Shown: piece by piece, positions 1 to 10,113 of the stretch
Position numbering within the stretch: position 1 is the first letter of the stretch
Layout of the letters: each line of letters starts with the position of its first letter
Assembly (NCBI GenBank): GCA_964030785.1
Contig: OZ034968.1
Span: 50,165,230-50,229,229, forward strand
DNA length: 64,000 bases
Direction of reading: 5' to 3'
Origin: Siderastrea siderea
Lineage: Eukaryota > Cnidaria > Anthozoa > Scleractinia > Rhizangiidae
Made by a program: the position numbers and the translations under genes
The notes under the pieces: model-generated
What the model was told of the DNA's origin: nothing
The model's input: only the letters and a program-made list of their open reading frames with translations
The model's database searches: none

Positions 1-2521
1 TCGTGAAACCAGCAAGGCAGTTCTAATAAATGTTTCTTTTTGTGTGGGTCACATTGTATTACAATAAATGTATGTTATGCGTTTTGGAGGTATTAGAGAT
101 TTTTAAAAGTATGACCGAACATCACTGCATCCAAAACATTCAGTTGTGCTTTAATTTATATTTGTTAACTGCTCTTGAAATCTTGTGATTGCATGGAAAC
201 TGGTTGACGGGCCTGCCAGAGCAAATGAAAAGATTTCATATAACTCTCAACTTCAGCATCCCAGTTTTTTTTTTTCAGGGCCCTGAAAATTAAAATGAGA
301 AATAAGGTATGGCTCATTTGCAAACACTTCCCTGGCCTTTTCCAGGCTCTCAGATGGGATGGCAAAAACTAGAAAGGTACCCCAAAAATAAGTCGATCAG
401 GATTTGGAGAAAAGGGGGGGGGGGGGGGGGGCTTTTTCTTTATTCGGTTTTCCTTCTATCTTGGAGTCTGGAACAGGCTATCTTTGCTTCTGTGACCTGC
501 TCTCTTCCTAGCAGGTCTGTGATTCATGTAGAGCCACCTTGGCTGTGTAGCCATTAGCTAGTTAGCAGTGGGGCATCAATTAAATTTGTCAGAATTAGAA
601 ACTGAGTCAGGTAGCCAACATATTCATGTCTTCAACTTTGTTTTGACTGCAAGAGACTGCTGCCAAATCAATAACGTTTGAATGCTTGGTCTATATGTCT
701 TTTGAGTACTGGTGTAAGAATTATTGCTCATTGGCACCATACTTATTTTTCAGTGAATGATTACACAAGTTTGAAGGCAGGGGAAATGCTCCAGCAGCAC
801 TCTACTTAACAACATGATGTAACCCTTTCCTTTCCTTTGGTGTAATCTATTTCCTTGAAATACTGGCCTTGTGTCATATTAATTTCAAATTTTGACTTAG
901 ACCTTGTCAAAAGTAGTGAAATTGAGTGATCCAGTGCATGTTAGAACTTTTGTAGCCATTGATAATGATTTTTGTCTGGATTCTGAAGACAAAGTTGTCA
1001 AACTTTCTTTCTGACATGATCCTCTAAGCTGTCACCTAGATCATTGAGCATGTTTTAGCATGTTATGGGATTGGACCAAACCAAGAGAACTGCACTGATC
1101 AAAGGTCTGAAATACGTATACGGTACGAATTTTACTAAAATTGTGTGGTTTCCAGAAAATGTGCAATAACCTCCCATACCTTTAGACTTTGTAACTAGAC
1201 TGGTATTTCCAGAGGGGTGTGGGAGTCTAACCAAAAACCTTCCTTGGGAGGGGTATGGATATTTACTGGATCCACCCAATTATTCTATGATGTAGATGTA
1301 AAAAAGTTTTGTAGTAATAGTGTAATGGTGTTAATTCAAAAATAATCAGAACCACAGAAAAATAGGAGATTGCCATATCATTAAGGAAATATTATTACAA
1401 AAAATCTTTTAAATTTAGATTTGTGTTTTGTAGTGGTTAATGTTGTCTATTTAAGGCTATAGCTGAGGAGTGATATGGACATTTTTATAAGTGAAGCTCT
1501 ACTTTCAGTTAAAGGTTCGTAAAACTCACTTCAAATTGATAGTCCTGGTCACATATCATTTTCACATCTAAATGATAAACAACATAACTTTGTATGAAAT
1601 GGAAAAGATCAGTTTTGGTTCATGTTTGTCATCAATATGCGAGATACATTAACCTCACTATAAAGGTGTCCATTTCCAAGGATAAAGGCCATGAACTCCC
1701 TTCTACATTTCCATTTGCCACACACATTGGGGTGATTTGATCTTTCTTCTGTTTGACAACTGTAACACTACAGTGGCAAGGAAATCAAGGACTGCAGGAG
1801 CTGTTTTCTTCATCTCCTCAATTGTATGTGCTAATATACTGACCCATGTGAAGTTCAGTTAATGCTACTCTGGTCTCTCTAGGACTTCGTTGCATACTGT
1901 CACTGTCTTTTGCATCAAATAACGGACAACTATTTAATTATAACACATTTAAATCTTGACAATATTGGACATATTGGACTGGGAAAAATAGTTTAAGTTA
2001 AGAAAATTTCAAACTTTTCAGTTTTGCAATAAAATTGATAAAAATATCTCTGTAATATCTTTCACCCCTGCAGGCACTTTCCAGAGACTTCGGAAGATTG
2101 GCTAAGAACAGAGAGACTCTCGTCCTTGCTATGTGCGCATTTTCCGTTTTCCTTCGTTCTAAGGCTGGCTAGAAACTGAAGAGGAAACTGCTATTTGCGA
2201 GGGACTTTGATCCTTGATAATTCTCTTGTAATTAAACTTTCAGTCATTCTACATGATGCTACTTTTTCCTTTCTTGTTATTGCAGATATTGTCGAGTGTC
2301 AACCTTTTCCGTTTAGTTGATAACAGGATCGCCAAATTGGAGTCGATACAAACCTGTATAAAAACATCAATGTCGTCTTCCTTCGAGGGTGCTTACAGTT
2401 TCAGCCAGATTCGAACGGCCTCGGCAACTGATGACCTTCTATCGAAGCTGCTTGCATGTCCACGGTGTTTCGCCGCTAAATGACGGCATTGCATAGCAAC
2501 TTCCCGCACAAAAACATCAGT
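1..2521. other. No recognisable gene
   Basis: AT-rich sequence with short unrelated reading frames only. The one conspicuous feature is an 18-base G tract at 414-431. A 76-codon open frame at 2253-2483 follows a pyrimidine run and TTGCAG, so it could be an exon, but it matches no family I know. Confidence 0.5.
414..431. repeat. Poly-G tract
   Basis: Eighteen consecutive G bases. Similar runs occur at about 22831, 30406, 44430 and 54878 in this window, the later ones inside MITEs. Confidence 0.9.
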
Positions 2522-2751
2522 TTGCCAGCGCCATTTTTGAAGACTCGGCAAACTCGCGCGCTTTTCATGTCGTGACGTCACGATGGCCAGACACCTCGAA
2601 CCAGCCGAGCGGTCGCCGAGCGAGTTCATCACTGCCATTATCAGGAGGGAGTGATGAACTCGCCGCTCGGCTGGTTCGAGGTGTCTGGCCATCGTGACGT
2701 CACGACGTGAAAAGCGCGCGAGTTTGCCGAGTCTTCAAAAAGCGCTGGCAA
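2522..2751. mobile_element. Fold-back (hairpin) MITE
   Basis: Two arms of about 87-90 bp are near-perfect inverted copies: 2522-2613 (starting TTGCCAGCG) and 2660-2751 (ending CGCTGGCAA). They are separated by a short spacer that is itself partly self-complementary (GAGTTCATCACT and AGTGATGAACTC). Each arm contains TCGTGACGTCACGA, a palindrome with a CRE-like TGACGTCA core. There is no coding capacity. The structure fits a fold-back MITE; no clear target duplication is visible. Part of its centre recurs, diverged, at 4311-4440. Confidence 0.8.
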
Positions 2752-4310
2752 CTATGTTAGAGTTCGGGCTACAAACGTATTTTTTGTGCTATTAAGCTTT
2801 CAGCTAAGCTTGTTTTCTTGGGTAATGGAATTTTAGTCATCCCTTTTTTCGATATAGGTAAGTGGCTCTTTGTCTTAACGTTAAAATCACACTTAAATAA
2901 TGTTTTAAGAGTCATGTTTACTCTCTGCGATCGAAGAATTATGCGGGAAAATTGTTATTGTCCGCATCCCAAAAAGTGTGTTTATTTCAGTTATATACCA
3001 CAGGGAAACTTGACACTTGGCTACGGACTAGCCTATAGTTTAACAAAAGTACCCAAGTTGAAAAAAGTGGTATAGTATTTGCCAAAAAAATGATCAGTCC
3101 GTTTGTTTAGCTGAGTATAATAGAAGGCGAACCTAGAAGGGTATGTTTAGCGCTTAAAAGTTAACTTTTCTTTCAGTATTTGCTTCCATCTTCTGTATAA
3201 GGAAAGAATAGTGATATTTAATTGCTACGGAAAGAGTAATCGAACTTCGTAAATTTTTGCCACCTCATTTAACCTGTGTAAACTACACTTTTGCAGAACA
3301 ACATAAAAATCTGAATCAGCTCCCAAATTATGCGGGCGCCTGAGGAAACAAGTCTTCGCTGATCTGGTTCTGTACTTTTTTATGAAAACTAATAGATATA
3401 TTTGAGTACCATTTGGATCAGTGATTCAGTGATTTATTCTCAATACCTCCAGTTTCGTTTAGATTCAGTTGCTGTCCAGGTTGCATAGTGTTTTAGAAAG
3501 AGTTTGACCGTCTACTTGATCCACAACTAGCTACAACTGACGATGACCGTTTCGCAAATAAATTGAATTGGTCCTGTCATTTGATTTTCAAAGATTAATT
3601 ACTTTTAAAACAGTCAAACTGAGGACCATTCTAGTAAAGAGAGAGCCTTGTTAACCCTTAACATCAGTAATCTGAGAAAGTTGGCGTTTTAGATAAACTG
3701 TGGTTTTTTATAATTATTCGATAAGAGATCAGCAGAAATTTGGCCGGAAAGCCGGCGTGGCAGCTGTTTTGCCTCGCCTCCAGCAAATGTTGTCATCTTT
3801 GTCGTTTTTTACAAGATAGTTTAGCAAAGGAAGGAATTACTGTGGTCCATTATTAACTTCGAACCAAGCAGATGAATTCACAGTAAACGTTTCTTTGTAT
3901 TGGAGTATTCTTCTCCACATTTTAATGATGTTTAAAGCCACTGATCATTTTAATGAAATTGTACGCAATTTTGTTTTCCTAAAATTGGAAAGAGTTTATA
4001 CATGTAAAAGTTATGTTTTTGTCTCCAAGCGACACATCTAAGGGTTCGTGAGATACAGCTTCTGAAACGTGATCTTGATCACGATTTCAATCGATCGACC
4101 AAAGCGTTCGTGAAATTGTTTGAGTCTTATCGCCAATTTGTTATTTTGTTTTGAGGACCAAATTGCATTAAGAATACTTTTTATGTTATAGCATGCAGCA
4201 TACCTTTTGTTCTTTCATCGTTTTGATCTGTTCTTTTTGAGAAACTGGACGGTAAACATTTGCAAGGAAGCCATTTGTTAACTTTCCTTTGAATTTCCCG
4301 GACTGACTTA
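2752..4310. other. No recognisable gene
   Basis: AT-rich non-coding sequence. The 85-codon frame at 2818-3075 has no recognisable motif. Nothing else is supportable. Confidence 0.5.
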
Positions 4311-4440
4311 CTTGTGACGTCACGATGGCCCGACACCTCGGATTTTCATTCGCCAATACCGGCGCTTGTGCCCAGGCCCAAGTTCATCACTCCCTCCTGG
4401 CCATTATCGCCATTATCCCAGAGTCTCTACTGGCGACCTC
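4311..4440. repeat. Diverged partial copy of the 2522-2751 repeat
   Basis: It shares TGACGTCACGATGGCC, GACACCTCG and GTTCATCACTCCCTCCTGG, in the same order as in the fold-back element at 2522-2751. The second arm is missing, so it is a truncated relative. Confidence 0.6.
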
Positions 4441-4489
4441 CCGCTGACCAAAAAGCCAGTGGACTCTAGGTAAGAGATTGAACCACTAC

Positions 4490-4559
4490 AATCTCGTTCC
4501 CAGAGTCCGCGTTACCCTAGATCAGCGGTCGGGAACGAGGGACTCGGGGATAAAGCGTT
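4490..4559 (+). repeat. Left copy of 70-bp inverted repeat
   Basis: Starts AATCTCGTTCCCAGAGTCCG and ends GGATAAAGCGTT. Its reverse complement is at 9533-9602 with 69 of 70 bases identical. The pair encloses 5.1 kb that includes the RecQ-like pseudogene. Confidence 0.85.
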
Positions 4560-4689
4560 TCGGATCGCATTTTCATTGGCTGAAATGTGAGCATGAGCAG
4601 TTAGACCGGAAGTGAAAGTAGCTGTAATTCGTCCCCAGATTCCCAGATTTGGCCTCCGTTCCTAGAGCCCGTGTTACCTTTTCCAGCGG

Positions 4690-4900
4690 AGTCTTGAGAC
4701 CAAAATGGTAAGGTAAGGTAACTTTATAGGTAAGGGTAAGGTAACTTTATTTAAACACGGTATTTCCTTCAGGTATACATTTACATTAAAGTATGGAAAA
4801 AACTAACTTCCTAACTAATCTGAAAACTAAGATAAAAGAAACTAAAATAATAAAGATGAAAAGAAAACACCTGCTTTTCAAGGAGGCCGTGTGTAAAAAC
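4690..4900 (-). repeat. Probable LINE 3'-end fragment with GGTAA-type tail
   Basis: Repeated GGTAAGGTAACTTTAT units lie next to a sequence without an open frame. Three other places in the window (8505, 11925, 41036) show a short tandem repeat next to CTTTAT or ACTTTATT, the reverse complement of an AATAAAG-type 3' end. This suggests minus-strand LINE 3' ends. The family is not identifiable. Confidence 0.35.
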
Positions 4901-5075
4901 AGAATATCGCTAGTTAAATTATTTATCAATCGAAATTTATGTCTCTTAATTTTCCCTTAAATATACTAATGGCGGACAAAACACCAATGAAAGAGTGAAA
5001 GCTTTGCCTGGAGGTGTAGAACTACAGTACGTTTGAAGATGTTGTAATTCCGGCCCTATAAGACATGCGATAGAT

Positions 5076-5300
5076 TTGTTTGGGGAAAAACCTAAGAACA
5101 AGAACCTTTTAAATGTTCTGGAAAAGTTGACCGGATTAGTTGTTGTGTATGGTGACGGACTTACGAGAAATGAAAGTTGCAGCAGCTGTTGTAGTCGTGC
5201 AAAACACTTTTCTGAATCTGGGAACGAGGTTGTTTTAGGACTTGTTTGTGGCTTCACACGAAAAACAAGAAAGTCCCTTGAGGCTGTAGAGAGTCAGTGA
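5076..5300 (+). CDS. Open fragment, possible cysteine-rich N-terminal exon
   Basis: A 74-codon frame with a paired-cysteine motif (CSSCCSRAKHF) after a leucine-rich helix. It loosely resembles the N-terminal zinc-binding exon of repetitive cnidarian multigene families, but I cannot place it in a named family. No ATG-plus-donor structure is convincing and no companion exon was found nearby. It lies inside the 4490-9602 inverted-repeat interval, so it may be a passenger of that element rather than a host gene. Confidence 0.25.
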   Translation: MFGEKPKNKNLLNVLEKLTGLVVVYGDGLTRNESCSSCCSRAKHFSESGNEVVLGLVCGFTRKTRKSLEAVESQ

Positions 5301-7098
5301 GAGTCCGAAGACAGGAGAATAATGACAATCGAAGAGAGGTTAAACATCATGCTATCGAACTAATATTATTAACACCTCCCCAGCCATCACAGAGTTATCC
5401 TTTGAGGCTGGAAGTCCTCAGTGATATAAATAATGCTTTCACAATTTAAAGAATTAGCTTGTTCTGTTTGCATAATTTTCAAATTCATTTTTTTATACAT
5501 TCCAAACTGTCCCTTTTCTTATACTTCAAACATATAAAATACACTTACAACTTCGAAGTAACATTAATATAAAATTTATAACACTATTTATTGCTGATTT
5601 TACTTTCGAAGTAAAACAGAACATTATTTTTTGATAACAACTGAACGTTAATTTTCATTATCTTTTTCCATAGGACAGGTTGTTTTCCTGGTCCAAAGAC
5701 AATCTGAAGGACAAAGAGGTTATGATGTACTTGGTGTTGGAAAGGTGTCAGATTCTATCACATCCCATTCACCAGATCTTATTCCTGTTTTTGTTGCTCT
5801 AATGTTGAACCTAATAAAGCAGCTGAATTATTCTCTGTTGGTCAAGTTAGTCTTGTGGCCAAGAACACTAGTAGCACTCTATGGGAAGAGAATCACTGAA
5901 GCACCACCACCTGTAGAGCCCCATGACCCCTGCCTCTGCTACTCCTACTAGTTCAAAAGAAAACCGGCCAATGAACTATGTACTTCAGGTCATGTAGCTG
6001 AGACTGCTTCTGATGCAGTTGAATGACACAGAGACAGAAGGTGATGGGGAAAAAAGTCTAAGGAACTGGAAACTTTTCATGTTTTATTTTAGGGCACAGC
6101 CTAGGGGCATGAAATATGCCTTTGAGGCTATGCATTTTATAACATTTGTTATAGGTCCTTTACAGTGAACACATGGCACATCATATTCTTCATGGTCAGT
6201 TTGTGTACCCCAAAGGTGGGGAGGGCAACGATTTGTGTGGTGCCAATGACCTTTAAATGGAACATGGTCAAGAATGATAAGGGTGTTCTGAAAGCAATAT
6301 GTGGGAACAAAACTCTCAAAGCAGTTCAAAGATCCACTTCTTCTAGTTAACTGCTAAACGAAACATCAAAGCAGTATGACAGGGAAAGCAACATTTCCCC
6401 AAGTCAGCAAGCCATACTGATTGAAGCAAGCCATACTGATTGAACTTATCAGCAGTCAAAAGCCCTTCGAACATCAGCGAGGAAAGAGTCTTCAAAGCTT
6501 CCCTTCCATTTCTAAGAGCCCTTTAGATCAGCTGGACATATTTGCTTTGAACTGCTAGTTAACTAAAAACAAGAAATGACTAGAGAGCTAATCCACACAG
6601 CTGCGATGACTCTGGATGTGATGATGCTCATGAAAGTGATGGGTCAGGAAGACGAAGAGATCATTTCTCTAGATGAAGGATTCGTTTAATCTCAGAAAAC
6701 ATAAACATTAATGTACATTCCCTAGGGCATCAGCTTTCTTCACTATGTTACATCAATATTGGTATTACTTTAAATTTGTCAACTGAATACAATTTATATT
6801 TTCAGTCCCACAAAATGAGGAATTTCACTTGCATAGTGGATCACATATTGCTGATACAGTGTACATGAGTACTTTCCACTCTAACTTACAGTGTAATAGG
6901 CACTTCACACCAATGAGGCAATTTTTGTCATGGACAGGTGGGGGTGCGCTTAAGCCCTACTAAACATTCAAAAGGTCTCAATAACAACATGGAATCCCAA
7001 ATGACTCAAACTACAGTTATTTACTTATTAGTTACCCCTGCTCCATAAACTTCTCACTGAAATATTACTGTTATTTTTGTTTCCCCTGATGGTTCACA
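5301..7098. other. No recognisable gene
   Basis: AT-rich. A perfect 19-bp tandem duplication (AGCAAGCCATACTGATTGA twice) is at about 6405-6442. Short frames at 5745-5951 and 6084-6350 show no family motif. Confidence 0.5.
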
Positions 7099-9459
7099 TT
7101 ATGGAGATTCTACTGCACATGTCTTCTTGGGAAGGTGTTTCTGAATAATACTGAAAAGATCTGCAGCCATATCTTTACTGTACACTTGTATGATGGATTC
7201 CTTCTTTTGTACAGAGATAAGGTCTGGCAAGTGTTCAAGGACCAAAGAAATCATTTCAATTGGAAACCCACTGGACAGGGCCACATTGTGCACAGTGCTT
7301 CTCCCAATATCTTTTTGGAGTTGAAATCTATATTTCTCCATGTCTTGTTTGATTTTAAGTTTGGCCTCAGAAGTAAATAATTGGGAGTTACCCTCATTCT
7401 GTTCAGTGAGGGTCATCTCAGACTCGTCTTGAACACTGAGTGCCTCAACCTGTTCAGCTGCATGCACAAGCATACAGTTTTCACACTGACAGTGTAGCCT
7501 GTAGATCTTGAGGTTGATTGTCTGGAACCTTGTGGTCAAACTGATTTAAAATAATTTTTCTTTTACATTCCTTGGACTGGACATAGGACCGCATGGCTTC
7601 TGCTATGTTTTTTACAGGCTTTTGGAATGTCATAAGAATAATAAATGTCAGCCCTAGCTGCAAGGTCATTTCTGCCAGCCCTCCCAACCTCGTGTGTCTT
7701 ACCCCAGTGTAAACAATTCTGTGAATGTCATTGCAGTCAATCCCAATTGCAAATGCCACAGTCACGAACAACACACGCTGGCTTGATTTCCCATTTACTA
7801 GTTCATCTACTATTCTCCTTCTCTCATGCTTGGAATATTAGGCATGATACATAGTAAAAAGTCTGTTCTTTGCTGACGGCTCTGCTGAAGGGTGGTATTG
7901 GTCTTTGCCCATTTCATTGGAAAATACAGGAAACAGCCTCAAATTGTTTCTAGATTTCCATAAATAAGAGTGAGGGGCGTTTCCAGCCTCTTTGATCATT
8001 TTGAGTTCTGCAACAATTGGCTGCAAAATTCTATCCAATTTGTCATCGCCCCTATCAGGACGCACATGGGAGGCGTAAGACCTGTTTAGACTACACTCAA
8101 CTGTTACTGGGCTGGACAGTCTTAAGGCAGTTACAATGCCACTTTTTGTAGCTGCTGTTGCTGTGCCTGTAAGTGCCAGTAGTGACACTCAGATGGGAAC
8201 AAATTTGTCAACAGGCTTATTCTTCCATATGCTGGACGAAATGTGGCCCTTCACAAAAAACAGAAAAGAAGGTATAAATATAAATTTGTGTCCCACATGA
8301 TGTTTAATTTGTAATTATGTAATGACTGAAGTACACCATCCCATAAAATGGTTCCTTTCCCATCCATCTTTCTCTTTTCATGGGTTGCTCGTTATTTTAT
8401 CTCTGAAAACATGAGTTGCATGGATGAGAACTACTCTCTGGGTATTTACGCTTTCTGATTGCTTTCATTTCACAAGCTAGTTATTAACCGGTTTGAATGA
8501 TAAAAAATGTAGACAGACAGACAGTCAGACAGACGGACTTTATTTATGCACCATAAAGTAAAAGCTGTACAGTGTGGGGTCATATGAAAGATTTTAAAAA
8601 TACAATAAATGCCTGACTAAAAAAACTATTGCAAGTTATTAGCCAGTGAGGTACACTGCAGCAAGTTTGTGGTAACAGTCCTTGGATATAAATTACAATG
8701 GTTTGATATTTTCTAGCTAGCAGGGAACCAATTAGATATATTCAAGGATGTCTATTTATCAAACAACATGACTTTTTAACGGTTTTGATTGAAAATAATA
8801 ACGCATTCAGTAGGAAATTGGTCTATTCTGATCAGATGGTTTTAATATAAGTAATAAAAACTATCAGCATTTGCAGTGAACATAATCTTTTAAAAATGTA
8901 CATTGTACACATGCACACTCAGTTACTTCAAGTTTGAAAACAAAGCAACACGACTAGAAGAAGAGATATATTATATAAATACCATTCAAGAACCAAATGA
9001 GCCTCGTTCACAACAATGGCTTGCACCCTTTCGCTTTAAGCATTTTGGCAACATTCTTGTTGTCCACGAATCGAATACTTCAGGGTGCCCAAACATCAAA
9101 CATTTCTTGATATCTTCCGGGATGGTGACTTTTCCTTCCCCTTCTTCTTCTCCCACACTTTGTAAGACACACACATTCAACACTCCTTCCAGTTTTTGCA
9201 CCTGGTCTCTCATAAACGCCCTCAAAGGCGAAACTACGATAACAACAGAATCTTGCCCCACAGCAGCTTCGAATGTAATCGAACATCGAGGAGGAAAATC
9301 GGATAAAAGATTTTCCGAAACCTGTCGGCAATGCCACCAACACACCTTTTTTCTACACATATAGCTCTTTAATAAGGCATCGTACTGCTCTTTCATTAAC
9401 ACTTTTATCCCTAATTTTTCCATGGAAAACTCAATTGCCTCGTGGAATAGTGACTCCAT
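7099..9459 (-). pseudogene. RecQ-like DNA helicase, decayed copy
   Basis: Pieces of a superfamily 2 helicase appear in order on the minus strand. The likely start is at 9459 (MESLFHEAIEFSMEKLG). A Walker A motif LPTGFGKS is in another frame near 9330, followed by VVSPLRAFMRDQVQKLEG. The motif II region near 9010 reads VVNEAH, where the family has DEAH. Motif III LALTGTAT is near 8180, RPDRGDDKLDRILQPIV near 8060, and FVTVAFAIGIDCNDI near 7765. A cysteine-containing tail runs to 7099. RecQ enzymes unwind DNA 3' to 5'. At least three frame changes and an interruption at about 8190-8985 break the copy. The EAGRAGRDG-type motif VI is lost. Such degenerate RecQ-like paralogs are, as I recall, numerous in coral genomes. 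The copy is head-to-head with CHMP7 and enclosed by 70-bp inverted repeats. Confidence 0.85.
8505..8880 (-). repeat. Likely LINE 3' end inserted in the RecQ-like copy
   Basis: An imperfect AGAC tandem repeat (about 8511-8537) abuts CTTTATTTATGCACC, which on the minus strand reads as a 3' end followed by a (GTCT)n tail. This pattern fits CR1/L2-type LINE ends. It lies in the interruption of the RecQ-like frame. No coding part remains. Confidence 0.4.
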
Positions 9460-9532
9460 TTGATAACACCGGATGTGCGAATACCTGACGCCTGCGCAGT
9501 TTGACCGATCACAGGATTCTTGTTTTCCGGTT

Positions 9533-9602
9533 AACGCTTTATCCCAGAGTCCCTCGTTCCCGACCGCTGATCTAGGGTAACGCGGACTCTGGGAACGAGA
9601 TT
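9533..9602 (-). repeat. Right copy of 70-bp inverted repeat
   Basis: Reverse complement of 4490-4559 with one mismatch. It ends 76 bp upstream of the CHMP7 ATG (9679) and 74 bp upstream of the RecQ-like start codon on the other strand, so it lies in the shared promoter region of the two head-to-head genes. Flanks outside the repeats do not show a convincing target duplication. Confidence 0.85.
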
Positions 9603-9678
9603 GATTGTTACACCACGCGCTTACCCACTGACCTTAAATGCGCGCGGGCTCCGGGGACACAGAGTCCTTACCGCGAAA

Positions 9679-10113
9679 ATGGCGGTGAAACAGGATGGGA
9701 GTTTGCCAACCGATTGGGATGACGACGATCGGATGAATTTTATGTTTTCGGCGTTTAACGAGAGTAGAGAAGTAAACCCTAAGCACTGGGACTCTAAACT
9801 GCACTTCTGGAGCACGTCGATTCTCAAAGGTTGTAAATTTCATGGTGACATTTTCATCGATTTATCAACACTGAAGCGAAGATTTTCTCGAAATGGTGTA
9901 ACTCCACTCGGACTGAGCATTGTAATAAGGGAAATGCTTCAACAAGGAAAGCTTGAGCGGAAAGAAGATTTTCTGAACTATGGTAGCGAAGGATGGTTGT
10001 CGTGGTCGTATGATATGGCGAAAAGACATTTTTGGTCGAGTGTTGGTGCTGTTTGGGGAGAAAGCCGTAATGTAAACCTCAACGAACAATTCGTTTTGGT
10101 CGATGAAGCAAAG
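9679..10113 (+). CDS. CHMP7: CHMP7, exon 1 (N-terminal winged-helix region)
   Basis: CHMP7 is an ESCRT-III/ESCRT-II hybrid. Through its N-terminal winged helices it binds membrane and LEM2, recruiting ESCRT-III to the reforming nuclear envelope, and it also acts in endosomal sorting. The 145 codons match the CHMP7 N-terminus: an acidic DWDDDDRMNF stretch, FMFSAFNESREVN, WDSKLHFW, GVTPLGLSIVI and a GWLSW segment line up with the vertebrate protein without large gaps. The start ATG has a good context (GCGAAAATGGCGG). The open frame extends upstream to 9601, but that part is not conserved. The exon ends at AAG|GTAAGAAC, a strong splice donor in phase 0. The winged-helix 2 part continues at 47216. 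It looks intact and is probably a functional gene. Confidence 0.9.

Noticed and set aside
2393..2692. 99-codon minus-strand frame
   Set aside because: Runs through one arm of the fold-back MITE and has no conserved features.
9601..9678. Upstream extension of the CHMP7 frame before ATG 9679
   Set aside because: It is open but overlaps the inverted repeat, does not resemble CHMP7 N-termini, and has a non-ATG start.
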